A DNA stretch of 64,000 bases from Epiperipatus broadwayi (Eukaryota > Onychophora > Udeonychophora > Euonychophora > Peripatidae), in assembly GCA_028023455.1 (NCBI GenBank), contig JAQFVV010006510.1, positions 587,750 to 651,749 on the forward strand, given 5' to 3'. Of the stretch, positions 12,106 to 24,290 are shown piece by piece; the stretch's first letter is position 1; every line of letters begins with the position of its first letter. The notes beneath the pieces are model-generated. The model saw only the letters and a list, made by a program, of their open reading frames with translations. It was not told the DNA's origin and did not search any database. A program made the position numbers and the translations under genes.

Positions 12106-13329
12106 GAATCCTATTTCTTGTTTTACAAGTAAGTGTTAAAGTTAATTGAGTTTATTTTTTTATATTTTTCATATTTTATCTCCATTGTTGATTTTTTTTT
12201 TGCACAGAATATTCTCAGTGCAATACATAATAATTTTCTTTGATATTTAGTCCTAAAAATCTTACTGTTGTTTATATTATTATGAGCCAATTGATACATT
12301 TTTTTTTCTTAAGACTGATCATTTTTTAAACTATTAGTGGTTAAATATGCAACTGAAAGTTATCATCATGGTTGATGATCTAACTAATCACTTATTTTCT
12401 CAATGAAAATTTTTTTATGAAAACAAAACTGAACAGTAAAAACAATAATACAAATAAAAAATAATAATTTGTAAAAATGTAAGTAATAAAAATATATTAA
12501 AAATACTAAAACAAAATATAAATTAAAAATATTTGTTTTTTATCAAATGATGATACTGAAGTAGGCAAGAGTTTGAAAGATATACAAATAACTAAATGGT
12601 TAGTTATTATGATTAGGCAATGTTTGGACACCCGAATAACAACAGGTCAAGCTTTGATCAAGGTCTTTCAGTTTTTAAGTTCATTATATTAATACTACAA
12701 CAATTTGCAACATATTAACAATTGCAAAAGTCAATGTGAACACACTATTAGGAAAAAAAAGTAAAGTTGGAAAGAATCATTGTTTTTCAAATTTAAATTG
12801 TTAGAAAATTAATATGGTAATTTATTATTTTTTATGCTGAACGATAATTAATTTAAAGGTAAAAAAATATTTTTATATTTTTTACTTTAAAAACAGTATA
12901 TTTTATCTTGAAAACAATAAAAATGATATATCAAAATATTCAAAAGTTAATTTTATGTCAGTCACTATTAAAAAATGTTGCTCAACATAATAAAATAAAA
13001 AATTACCAAAGGTAAAAAAATATATATATCACAATAAAAAAATCTCACAAACATAAAATAAACTTTTAACTGATAAAACTTTTATATATAACAAAATATA
13101 TGAAATTTAAGTAAAAATGCAAAATAATGATAATATGAAAGTCTGACATTTATTTCACAATTTCATTCAATTATTTGAAAATCACTTTAAAATCAAAAAT
13201 GGAAGTGATTGGGTATACTAAAATGGAATTATATTGTAGGAAAATGTACTAAGTGTTTAGCTAGATTTGCTGTAGTTAGTAGTCAAAAATGCTGAAAATA
13301 AATTATTTCATTTATAAACATTATTTTTA
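12106..13329. other. AT-rich intergenic sequence, nothing recognised
   Basis: Only homopolymer-rich AT sequence without an open frame or structured repeat. Confidence 0.5.
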
Positions 13330-13545
13330 ATTCCTAAACATCTATTCAGCAGTATTTATACATTAAACTTTTTTTCATCTAATATTAAGTATATTTAAAT
13401 ATTTTAACTACATTCAACTGTTAGTAATCACACACATGCTATTATATACACAATGTTCCTATCTTCTTCAGGTGGTGCTAACCTGACTAGTGTCAGTACT
13501 GGAATGAGAATCAAACCCTGACCCTTGTATATTGAAATTGAAGGT
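13330..13545 (-). repeat. tRNA-derived SINE, copy 3 (minus strand)
   Basis: A diverged relative of the SINE at 319-527. It shares AACTGTTAGTAAT, ATATACACAA, CTTCTTC and, at the tRNA-like end, GAGAATCAAACC (on the minus strand GGTTTGATTCTC, B-box-like). It adds AGGTGGTGCTAACCTGACTAG, which the copy at 319-527 lacks. Confidence 0.5.
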
Positions 13546-15054
13546 AATGTTCTTTAGTAATTTTCAGATTTGACAAAATATAAGACATTTGAAGTAAATG
13601 ATGAACTTAATTGATGTGGAGAGTAATTTTTCTACATAGGAAATATTTTTTTTATTTTAGTTTTTTTTTTTATAACATAAGCAATTGTTCTTTGTGTACG
13701 AAAAAATCTATGATGAAAAATGAATAGGTTAAAATGTTAAATTTGTAGGTCTCTTAGATGGTGTGAAAAATTATTTTGTTAAAATTATAGATATAGCAGA
13801 AGTAAAATTGTTTTAGGATTACTGCCAATAGATATATTTATATACAGTAATTAAAAAAAAGATATGTTATTTATAATGAAACAAAGAACTGTTTATAAAG
13901 ATGTAGTGAATAGATAGATCTACTTGTTACTAGCAAATATTAAAAAAATATGGAATATAAAAATAATATAATACTAAAAGTGGGAAAATATTATGTTATG
14001 GTAATTCAAGAAAAGTATTATATGCCTGATATTATGGATAAGAATTAGAAAATGAAAAAGATAAGTTTATTATTTTTCTTTAAAAAATAACATACAACTA
14101 ATAATAGCATAGTTTAAAAACCAGAAAATATATACATAATTAACACTAGATACTATAATACAATCATCCATTAGTTTATATACATTAATTCAGAATGGGT
14201 TTGAATGAGCAATAAAATTGATAGCACAAGATGTAAAGGAGGCATAGGTTTAGATTATAATTTGATAATGGCAAAAGTTAAATATTTGTAAATAGTTCTA
14301 ATTTAAAAAAAAAAATTATAAAATAAAAGAAGTCCTTATAAATATATTTTAAAATTGTTAAGTTTAAAAATTAATCGAAAATAAATAAATAATAATGTAA
14401 AATAAAATAAAATAAATAAATAAATAAAAAGAAATAAATATTTAGAGAAATAATTATAGAATTGTTGCTGCATAAAATTAAGTTATGAAAACAAAAAAAA
14501 AAATGCATTAAAATAAAATAATTAATAAAAGAAACAAAGCTAAAAATATAAATAATGATATAAACTAAAATATGTACAAAAATAATATTGTGGCATGTAA
14601 TTGATAAAATTAGAGAAGAAAACTACAAGGAAAATAAAATATTTAATTTATAAATTAAAACATTTTAGATATGAAAAAGAAATGCAAAGAAATTGAATAT
14701 TTAAACATAAAATGATCAGTAACAAAGTAGATGTCGCAAAATAATTAAAAAACTATACATAGACTAAATGATTTGTTTATGTTAATAAATATTGAGAGTG
14801 GAACACATAAATAGATTAAACCAAAATAAAAATAGAATTGTAAAAGTTGTAGACTAAATAAGGACAGAAAAATATTGAGAAATGAAACTAATTGAAATAT
14901 TGAAAAATATTTATGGATGGAAAATTAAAAAAAGTAATTATTATATTTTAATTTAAGAAAATAGTGTAGTGAGAGAATCATATTAAATTATAATTTTATT
15001 TGGATATTTAAGTTTTATAAAGATAAGAAATTGTTATTTGTCAGAAAGTTTGTG
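13546..15054. other. Very A-rich intergenic sequence
   Basis: About 1.5 kb of AAATA/AATAA-type low-complexity sequence, with a short tetranucleotide-like run near 14400-14440. No gene is seen. Confidence 0.5.
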
Positions 15055-15235
15055 ATATTGGATTATTTTCATCATCTGGAATTAATTGCTAAATGTCTTT
15101 AAAAAAATTAAACTTTATTTACATTTTTTAACAAATTCGACTTTTGGTATATAACACAACATTTCCAGTAGTATTATTCTTTTCTTTCTTCAAGGGTTGG
15201 TAATCTGTCTCAATTAGGAGTTGGATATTATTTTC
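15055..15235 (-). repeat. tRNA-derived SINE, copy 4 (minus strand, diverged)
   Basis: It shares TAAATGTCTTTA, AAACTTTATTTACATTT, ACACAACATTT and TCTTTCTTCAAGGGTTGGTAATCTG with the copies at 319-527 and 13330-13545, in the same order. The head has decayed. Confidence 0.45.
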
Positions 15236-15376
15236 TAGGCAATTAATTTTACGTTAAAAAGAGTTTATAAATATTTGGTTTGTAGTTTTAAATGAATCAG
15301 AGAGTTCAGTTTGAGAAGCAAGGATATGTAAGAGCTTTAAAACATAGACTTGGAAAAGAATAGAACATATTAATTA

Positions 15377-15840
15377 AAAGGTTATAACTGAAACACAGGC
15401 TTATTATATATCTTTGTCTATATATGTAATATATAGAATATATGAGCACAGAATTTCACATGACCCACCATTCTCTACTCTATCTAATAATACTGATACA
15501 CTTAAACACATGTATGTTGAAAAGATAAATAATCACCAATATATGTATTTCATGCTAAACCAGCAATCATCAAGTTGGTCCAGATTATCATCTCTACACA
15601 TATATACTATAAGTTCTCAGATATATATTAAGATAGACAATCTTCATACTTAAATGGACAGGCTTCAATCTACTCCACATTCCAACTTTTCAACCGTCCA
15701 TCCAATTGAATATCTGATGATGAAATGCTCAAAGGCCACCCTGAGGCTGAGATTCTTGTCAAAACCATGTTGACCTAAGGTCAATCTGAACCCCACATGT
15801 ACAGGACATAATCCATTTAATACATATGCAAGGGGTTAAA
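15377..15840 (+). repeat. Family X element, single arm (copy 2)
   Basis: This starts with ACTGAAACACAGGCTTATTA and ends near ATACATATGCAAGG. In between it matches almost the whole 500-bp arm of the palindrome at 38213-39290, including CTAAACCAGCAATCATC, GGTCCAGATTATCATC and CACCCTGAGGCTGAGATT. It has no inverted partner, which suggests that the arm is the basic mobile unit. Confidence 0.65.
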
Positions 15841-16506
15841 AGGTTACTAAAATAATATATTATAACAAAATCTTATGGAAATTATTAAAAACAGAAAAAT
15901 ATTGTATTGAGTATATACTTATGTATAATTTTTAATGAAATTAAGTAAAATATGTTAAAATATCAACAAAACTAAGAAAAAAAGAAAATTAATATTTTTA
16001 AAAATAGCTATATAACATTTAAAAAATAGAGCAATCAGTAAAAAGTTTGGAAAAATTATCAAATTATCATTCAGAACCTTCTTATTGGAAAATGACTAGT
16101 AAGTAATATAGAAATAAGTGTATATTAAAACAGTCTGGAAAGAACCCATTTCAGGACAATAACTTCTGTGATAGCTCCACACAAAAAAGAAACAATGAAA
16201 AAGATTTCATGAAACAGGTCGGTTAATTGTTAAGTAAAGAGTGTTTTATTTCTTACTTTATTATTAAATGTAGATGTCTTAATACTAATTAAATAACCAT
16301 TATTTGTAGAATTATTAAGGTTGGCTACAGTGGGAAATCTGAATGAAAAATGTTGAATCTAATTGTAACCTGAATTTTTTTAAAGCTTTATCCTGCCATA
16401 TATTATTAAAACCCATATTGAAAGCACATTAACCAATTGAGTTGAGTATTCCACTATATATATATAATCCCTGTGCATAATGGTGTACTGAAATAAATAT
16501 ACAAAT
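15841..16506. other. AT-rich intergenic sequence, nothing recognised
   Basis: No open frame or repeat structure was found between the family X copy and the foldbacks that follow. Confidence 0.5.
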
Positions 16507-16657
16507 ATTAAGCATTAAATCACCCCATATAGTTAAGAAATCCAATACTGCCCTCTGTGAACTAATATATAAATAAATTAAAGTTCGTATTTATATATTA
16601 GTTCATAAAGGGCGGTACTGGATTTCTTAACCCTGTCAGGTGATTTCATGCTTAATA
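16507..16657. repeat. Foldback/MITE-like palindrome A
   Basis: Arms of about 69 bp with a loop of about 12 bases. The left carries GAAATCCAATACTGCCCTCT and the right AGGGCGGTACTGGATTTCTT. The ends are TATTAAGCAT and ATGCTTAATA. Confidence 0.8.
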
Positions 16658-16716
16658 TATATATACATATATGTTTCCATATTCTGCTATTCTAGATATT
16701 AATGTAAAATAATATA

Positions 16717-16871
16717 CATACAGAGTTTAAATATACAATTTTTAATAATATTATTGTACTGAGTATGCGTTCAACATTTTCACTAGACTGATCATGAATA
16801 TGACGTGAAAATGTTAAAAGTACACTGGATACAATAATATTATTAAAAATTTTATATTTAATCACTGTATG
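16717..16871. repeat. Foldback/MITE-like palindrome B
   Basis: Arms of about 60-65 bp: CATACAGAG...CAACATTTTCAC on the left and GTGAAAATGTT...CACTGTATG on the right, with AATAATATTATTG in both. It lies 60 bp from palindrome A but is unrelated in sequence. Confidence 0.8.
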
Positions 16872-16946
16872 AGTATGATTTTACCTACATACACGCATAT
16901 ATATATATATATATAAGGTATAATATATGCCTTAAGAACTTATAAT

Positions 16947-17550
16947 GATAAATATTTTATGTAATGTTTTGAGATTAATGCATTGTGACTGCCTATATAA
17001 ATTGTCTCTATGTCAGATATGATAGTACAATTTAAAAGCAAAGGGGTATAGTATTTATATTTTTTCCTTCTTTTATCTAGTTGTCTACAATACTTTTGCT
17101 AGAAGGAATGAACTTGCAATCAATCAGAAATTTCTTTCTAAATATTTTTTAAACTTAATTGATATTAGTGTTTGCATCAAAATAAATTATTTATAAGCTG
17201 TAAGTATACCAATTGTAAATACTTAGTTACAATGAATTAATCTCAAAGTATTACATAAAATATTTAGCATTGTAAATTTTTACATATTATATCATATTAC
17301 TATTTTAATCATAATTGACAAATTAAAATTGAAAGTAATTTCATATTTGCTAAATACAAATGACAATCACGTTAAAGAAATATTTAGAAATAAATTTCTG
17401 ATTTGATTGAAATTTCATTTCTTTTAACAAAAACATTGAAGATGATCCTCTAGATAAAAAAAGAAAGAAAAAAGTAGTGTTCTCTTGGATTTTAAAATAT
17501 ATTGTCATATGCTATAGCTATAAGGCACTTTAGTAATACAGATAGTTGCA
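16947..17550. repeat. Nested inverted-repeat cluster
   Basis: Several inverted pairs overlap: 16947-17005 with 17213-17274 (TTTTATGTAATG against CATTACATAAAA-type words), 17068-17090 with 17450-17475 (CTTCTTTTATCTAG against CTAGATAAAAAAAG), and 17118-17150 with 17379-17411 (CAATCAGAAATTTCTTTCTA against TAGAAATAAATTTCTGATT). It looks like one foldback inserted in, or recombined with, another. Confidence 0.6.
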
Positions 17551-17953
17551 ATGAGTTAATTTTAAAACACCCACACACACATATATAAAGAATACTATTA
17601 TTTAAATGCAATAATCTATAAGAAATTATATCACTGTTTCTTTCGTGGATAAAATAATAATAAGATTAAATATAAATTCCTTTTTTTCTAGTTTGAGTAT
17701 AACAGTTTACTTTTCAAAAGACTGCTTTGCATTGAAAATACATTATAGTATATATACTGTTCTTCATATTTTGTCTGATCCATATATATATATTATAATA
17801 GTAACTTATATATATATATATATATATAAACAGTGAAGATTGCCAATTCCTCTACAAGCTTTATGATAAATGCTTAGCCAGAGCCAGCACTTAAAATATA
17901 ACTGTCAGGAACCCCTCCCCAAACCTCTGACCATGGTTTCGTGCTTTGGCACT

Positions 17954-17955
<2 letters not shown>

Positions 17956-18017
<62 letters not shown>
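17956..18017. repeat. (TA)n microsatellite
   Basis: About 62 bases of uninterrupted TA. A GC-richer 100-base stretch with no recognised function lies just upstream (17845-17955). Confidence 0.95.
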
Positions 18018-18019
<2 letters not shown>

Positions 18020-18639
18020 CTTCTACATAGCAAAAATAAGTCTGGATACACAATCATAACAATTCATAGATTTATATTAAATATGTGTATATATTTAAAT
18101 CGTAATTTTAATTTGAATACTTTGTGTATTGTATGTTTATAAATATTTGTAAGTATGATCTTACTGTATAAATTCTGCATCTAAAATTGCACTATCACTA
18201 GTTGGAGATAATAAATATACAATTATAATTGTGTGAGTGGAGATAATTCTTAATTATTCAAATAAGTAAGATAAATATTCTAATGATTATGTAAGAATAA
18301 CAGCATTTTGAAAGGGTAAGTAAGGGTTTTAATTAATATGAATGACTTAATAATAAGTATGATTGTAAATAAAATGCATGAAATGTAAATTTGGTGTGAA
18401 TAGGTTTTGAATGTATGTTATAATAAAAAAATCTATTGAAGTAACAATTTTATTGGAGTACTACATGAGTAAAGTGTATTTTTAAATTGAAATGTTAAGT
18501 GTAATTGAAGTCAAAGAATAATAATTATAATTATATGCAGAAAAAGACAAATAATTGAATCAAGAATAAAACTTTTTCAATAATATATATTGTAATGGGA
18601 TGGGGCGGTATCAAAATAAAAGATTGAACTGGGTGATGT

Positions 18640-19139
18640 NNNNNNNNNNNNNNNNNNNNNNNNNNNNNNNNNNNNNNNNNNNNNNNNNNNNNNNNNNNNN
18701 NNNNNNNNNNNNNNNNNNNNNNNNNNNNNNNNNNNNNNNNNNNNNNNNNNNNNNNNNNNNNNNNNNNNNNNNNNNNNNNNNNNNNNNNNNNNNNNNNNNN
18801 NNNNNNNNNNNNNNNNNNNNNNNNNNNNNNNNNNNNNNNNNNNNNNNNNNNNNNNNNNNNNNNNNNNNNNNNNNNNNNNNNNNNNNNNNNNNNNNNNNNN
18901 NNNNNNNNNNNNNNNNNNNNNNNNNNNNNNNNNNNNNNNNNNNNNNNNNNNNNNNNNNNNNNNNNNNNNNNNNNNNNNNNNNNNNNNNNNNNNNNNNNNN
19001 NNNNNNNNNNNNNNNNNNNNNNNNNNNNNNNNNNNNNNNNNNNNNNNNNNNNNNNNNNNNNNNNNNNNNNNNNNNNNNNNNNNNNNNNNNNNNNNNNNNN
19101 NNNNNNNNNNNNNNNNNNNNNNNNNNNNNNNNNNNNNNN
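18640..19139. other. Assembly gap (500 N)
   Basis: Exactly 500 unknown bases, a size typical of a placeholder. The flanks share a near-identical 16-base word: ATTGAACTGGGTGATG (18624-18639) on the left and ATTGAAACTGGGTGATG (19140-19156) on the right. The missing sequence may therefore begin and end in the same repeat. Confidence 0.98.
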
Positions 19140-19156
19140 ATTGAAACTGGGTGATG

Positions 19157-20479
19157 GCAAAACATCATCAACCCCAAGTCAATACAAAATCTCTGTCATC
19201 ATTGAGAGAACAACCAGCAACTATAGATTCACCAGCATCATAATTTTAAAAAATAAGTACAAGTAAATACTTGTGAGATATAACCATTCATCATCATTGA
19301 TGGGAAGAAACAAATCAGTACAATATATCAATTGTCAATCTTGTGACTGGATTGAAAATGGGTCTTCTTTAGACCAGGCTAACTATTGAATCTTTGCCAG
19401 ATTGGGCAATTATATAAACATAACTTGGATGCACCAGCTTAGTGCCCATTCATTAAACTACACAATAATCAGAAATTAAAACAATAATGCTGGAACATTT
19501 AAAACATGCTGATCATCATCAATGCTCTGGCCACTTAGTACCATTGATGTACTGGCCAACTATAAACTTAAATTTTTAATGAGACTGAACTAAAATAAAA
19601 TATAGTGCATGGGCTTTAAAGAGTATCCTCTTTTGTTCCAACCAGGATGATGATTGATCAACTCTGGATGCCCCAAAGCACTAAGTACACATCCCCATTT
19701 ATATATTCATTCCATGCATGAATCTAGGTCAGAGAACACAAGCTCTATTACTGTATATGACCAAGAGATGATGGAAACAATTTTAAAAATTAAATATAAG
19801 TTTATTAATAACAAAAAAAAATTTAAAATTTGAAATTAAGGTCTATGTGGCTACACATATAAATTAAGTCTTATATAATAAAAAAATTATCACATTGGTG
19901 ATTTACATAATTACTATTCAAAATTTAATTTGTTATATTGATTTACATATATGTTCACACAAACACGCGATTTATAATAGACATTAACATTTAGAAAAAT
20001 GAATTGACATTTAATCAAAAAAAATATTAAAATTTTACATATATGAGTGTGTGCATACACACAGACACACACACACTGGCTTCTATCTATTTCAACTTAT
20101 TACAATAATGTTACCTTTCTTCTAATTAATTCAATATTGAAAGTATATATTCTTTTAATGTCTTTTTTTTAAGGAATTACTAAAACAATTTCTTCAAATA
20201 TATATATATCAAATTGTCATTCTTTTAGACATTTAACTCAAGTGAATTATTTACTTGTTTGTTTTAACTCTAAGTTATTTATTTATAATTTTAAAAGTCG
20301 TTTTAAAAAATAGTAAAATAAAATAACTCACTGTAGATAAACACAATGTGTTTATATCTGTGTTTCCCTGCATGTATAAATAAACAGTAGCATAAGTACA
20401 TCAATTTCTTCATGCTTTCTCTTGGTAAACTTGGTTTCAACCCCAACAGAAAAAATATAATTCTGGGCATGTTATCATC
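19157..20479. other. Moderately complex sequence, no gene seen
   Basis: Roughly 19160-19780 is less AT-biased than its surroundings and looks like unique or old repeat DNA. No frame longer than chance is present. The rest is AT-rich. Confidence 0.4.
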
Positions 20480-21060
20480 ATCAGGGAAAAGCATTCAAGT
20501 AATTGGTTGGCATACCATGAGCTTTTCTAATCCAAGCAATTGTCAAGCTGTCTTCTAGAACATATTTAAGCAGCTAGTTGATCCATTTGAAGTGACCCTG
20601 GACTCATGAATCAAAAGTCTGCAGTGAACTATAAGGCAGCTACTGGACTGTACTCTCTTAGATCTTCATAGGAGCTCTGCATAGCACTGCTAGCTATTTT
20701 GTTCTCTTTTTTAGGCTATTGATTCAGAAGTGACCCAGCTTCAAGTAAATCAAAACTTCCATGCAAAGGAAAATAGTAGAAGTCCTGGATCTATTGTCCT
20801 GTCTTCAGCTACATCAGTTCATGGTGGCTATTCTGCCAACTCTCTGCTACAGCTAACAACAAACTGCAGTTACCTATTTTGGTCAGCTAATTGCTGCCAC
20901 TTATTCAAAAAAATTTTGAAGCCAAGCTGCTCTGTTCAACTTTTACAAAACTACAATCCAAACTGCTCTCTTCAAAAATCACTATTTAGATTGGAGCTAA
21001 TTTTCTTATCAGCCCTTTTATAGAATCATCTAAGGTGATAACAACACCTTGATTGAAAAC
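20480..21060 (+). other. GC-richer segment with an unassigned ORF
   Basis: About 580 bp stand out by normal base composition. A plus-strand frame of 97 codons (20730-21023, start codon ATG) lies just after a good acceptor-like tract, TTCTCTTTTTTAG (about 20703-20714). Its protein is Ser/Leu/Asn/Cys-rich, with no domain I recognise. It could be an exon, but nothing partners with it, and an old retroelement fragment is as likely. Confidence 0.2.
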
Positions 21061-21482
21061 AGAGTTTTTATTTTTATCTGTCTAATCCCTTTGAAAACAT
21101 ATACATGTTTTTACTTAGGGGATTTCTAATAGATAAAAATTTTGTTTAATTAATTAAAACATTTCAAAAATAAGTATGGTGTTTTTACATTTCAAAATTA
21201 GAATTACAAATCAGACCATTTTAAAATATTTAATTTTACAATAAAATATTATTTTAAACACAGAGTTATTTAACCCTTTACTTATCATTATTTTATTTTA
21301 GGAAATATACAAAAATATTTACAAAAACTTATTCTATGTTTATTCCTAATTTTTCTTTATTTTACTTATATATTTATGCACACACACTTTATTATTATGG
21401 GTGTACCATGTAATCCAACTGGTTACAATATATATGTAAGATTAATAAAATGTCCATTAATTAAAAACAAAATTGTAATTAG

Positions 21483-21608
21483 AATTGAAATAATAAATTT
21501 AATGGTTTACAAACTATTACAAACAATCCTTATATACACAGAAGTACTTCTGCGAATTTAAGGATTGTTAGTAATAGTTTGTAAACTGTTAAATTTATTA
21601 TTTCAATT
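21483..21608. repeat. Long loopless palindrome
   Basis: Arms of 63 bp meet with no spacer at GAAGTACTTC (21541-21550). The left reads AATTGAAATAATAAATTTAA and the right ends in the matching TTATTATTTCAATT. Only a few mismatches interrupt the arms, and weaker symmetry extends outward to about 21455-21637. This is a cruciform-capable foldback or MITE. Confidence 0.85.
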
Positions 21609-21727
21609 ATAATATAAATAACAGGTTAATTAATCAGAAATGGAAATGATAAATTTAATTAGTCAAATGTAAACCAGCCTTGGGCATCTAAATGTAAAAA
21701 CATCGGTCAGATAGAAAAACAATAGAA

Positions 21728-21860
21728 ACAAATAGCCAATGAAAGAAATCCATCGGGAAATCGGACCTCAGTGAAAGGATCATTGCATCGATGACATAAT
21801 GCCAAGTCAATCCTTCGAATACGTATAAAAGGAAAATTTGGAAATTATTAATTAGTGATT
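21728..21860 (+). promoter_or_regulatory. Candidate Pol II promoter (CCAAT and TATA boxes)
   Basis: AGCCAATGAAAG lies about 90 bases upstream of CGTATAAAAGGAAA (21822-21835), a good TATA box in a local non-AT context. A hairpin, GGAATTGACAG...CTGTCAATTCTT, follows at about 21912-21941. No coding exon is recognised downstream, so this is a composition and motif argument only. Confidence 0.25.
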
Positions 21861-23671
21861 GGTAATGATTATTATGATGTGACTATATGTATTAGTACGG
21901 AGTTGGAGGTGAAGGAATTGACAGATGCACTGTCAATTCTTTCAGCTGTTAAAGAAAGGAGAAATGAACTATCATTTCCTACAGTGAGGACCAATTAAAC
22001 TAAAAAAAATCTCCGAATGAATAAATAAAACAATGGCTAAATGGATACCAATCTTAGGACGGTGTGGGAATTCACGTTCATGGCAAGCAACGGATAAAGA
22101 TGAACTGTTTTAAACCGTAAGAACTTTATAAATAATGAACATTAAATTAAAATTTTCTATATTTAAATGATTGCAATATGATCCTATCTGACCAAACTAA
22201 ATTCTTTATTAATAGTGTTATTTGATGTATTTTTTTCTTATTTATGTAAAATCATTTCCATTTTTTTATTCTTTAAGTTTTTATCATGATTTTTTTTGTT
22301 TTTCGTTAAATTAATTATATAAATGTTAAACTTAAGTCGGGCGTGAGTGGCTGTATAGATTTGTAAAGTTATATTAGGGGAGGGTAATCTTAGGTTATTT
22401 GTGTCATTGTTGAATTGGGTCAATGGATTGGATATTTTGATGTAGTTAGTAGATGTAGTCAGAGATTCGCTACTGGCAGAATCGCTGCATATGCCGCACT
22501 CTCCCGTTTTGCCTATGGAAGGAATTATAAGACACAGAGTGCAGTTCCTTTCTATGGAGTTTTTTTTATTGCTCTTCTTGTCTGATAGATATCATATTCC
22601 TATCTGATGAGGGTCAATGCCTTCTCTTAATCTTTTTGGTGCTGTCGTATTCCATATTACATTGAATACATCGATATATCAGATGAATTGATGCCAGTTT
22701 GACTGCGAATTTTAGCCTAAGGTTAAATAGGGATAGAATATTTTATTTTCAAATGCAAATCTATGTAGTCTATTCATACTCGACCATAAATAAAAATGCA
22801 TTAAATTTAAGTTGTTTATGGACACTTGTATGGATTGGTTATCGGTTAAGTATGTTTTGGGTTTTCATATTTGATCAAAATATATAGACATTCAATAAAT
22901 AATGATACCTTATGGTAAGTATCTAAAATATATTTCTTCAGATATCTTTTAAGTCATTGGTGACAATGCAAGTATCTTATGGTGAATACTACTGGGTTAC
23001 TTATAAATTTCCCTCTGCAATTGCCAGTATCAATGATTTTATATTTTGATCGTTTATGTTTACTTTGGAATGTTTTTAACCGTGTAATCTATGTAACCGA
23101 TCTATAGCAACATATTAAAACAAGCTTTTATAATCCCATCTGTGCAAACTTAATTAAAATGTAAACTTATAATATAATAGAAATTAAAATGTAAATTAAA
23201 ATCTAAGGTAAAGTTAAAAATAATGTTAAATGTTAAAATGTAAACTAATACTAAAATAATTTTAAATTTTATATATATGTGCATAAATAAATGTTTGTAC
23301 GTTAATTACTGGCAGTGGTTTATTTTATTCTTTTTTATATATACTCTTAGATTATATTATTAAATCTCTGCTATTCCACTGAGCTAGTGACATGGGCTAA
23401 CGACCGGATGCAAAAAGGAAAAAAAAAAAATAAATTTTTTTTTGTACTTACGTATCTGCCTACTCTATGAATTTTTCTAGGTTCAAATGCCTAGATGGCG
23501 CCCTGTAGTGCAGATTATGTTAAGTCCCCTTCTCCGGATCGTTACAATATATATATATATCAAAGTATTAATCAATGTCTGTATTCCAATTATATTAAAA
23601 TGTATATAATTATTCAAAACAATACAATATATAATACAGGAAAAAATATTTTAAAAACAAATATATGTCTA
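21861..23671. other. Intergenic sequence, no gene seen
   Basis: Around 22440-22700 the base composition is less AT-biased (TGCATATGCCGCACTCTCCC), but no frame or repeat was recognised. At 23372-23395 a minus-strand tRNA D-arm-like word lacks a B box. Confidence 0.4.
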
Positions 23672-23718
23672 ATTTAATAGAAGTACTTTCTACTATCTAT
23701 GTAATGGTTATCAACTAG
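23672..23718 (-). ncRNA. Degenerate hammerhead-like motif of PLE family 2
   Basis: On the minus strand CTAGTTGATAAC...GATAGTAGAAAGTACTTCTA aligns with the hammerhead-like motifs at 45966-46013 and 48815-48862. The stem II complement is partly lost, so activity is unlikely. It marks the 3' end of the PLE relic that continues to about 24290. Confidence 0.35.
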
Positions 23719-24290
23719 ATTCAAATTGTATTACCAAAACTGTTACAAATGTATAAATAAGAATTATGTCATACATCAATTTTCCCACAATTCATTAATT
23801 TTTATATTAGCAGTCTGTCTATTTATCAAATGTTGCTTTCCATTTTTTATTAACATAGCTTCTTTAATTTTACGTATATTATTATTTTTTTCAATACACA
23901 AAATCTTAACTTTATTAAAATCAAAATCAAAACCATAATTACATGTAACATTATGATCAAAAATACTGAAGGTAATACATCATCATTTCTCACATTATCT
24001 TGTCTTAATTTTTGCACTCGTTTAAATAACAATCAAAGCTCCTTTGATCTTTTCTCCAATGTAGACAAAGATTCACCTATATATTTCTTTTCACAAACAC
24101 ACATTCATTTATATATTGCACAACTTTGATTTAAAATCTATTTCTTGAATGATTTATCAATCTATTTAAATTAGGAGTAATATAAAATGTGACTCTACAT
24201 ATATTTTTATATATCTGTTTTCTAAATTTCACTTGTTCATTACAAATAAATGGTATTGATATCCAAGTTTATTTCATTTTATCAATATCT
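23672..24290 (-). pseudogene. Decayed Penelope-like element, family 2 (C-terminal half)
   Basis: Read on the minus strand, this follows the same order as the C-terminal part of the family 2 copy at 46064-46560. The two share AGATTCACC(A/T)AT in the GIY-YIG region, an ATCAATCTATTTA word, and TAAATGG(T/C)ATTGA(T/A)ATCCA. Stops and indels are everywhere. It is clearly older than the palindromic pair at 45906-48930. The homology is by eye. Confidence 0.55.

Noticed and set aside
17645-18142. ORFs with poly Ile-Tyr tracts
   Set aside because: Translations of TA arrays with chance flanks.
18531-19177. Long open frames across the gap
   Set aside because: They are open only because N codons hide stops. 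No real coding sequence is visible.
20730-21023. Protein-coding exon
   Set aside because: Acceptor-like tract present, but no recognisable domain, donor-defined end or partner exon.
23372-23395. Minus-strand tRNA D-arm (CTAGCTCAGTGG)
   Set aside because: No B box within the expected distance.
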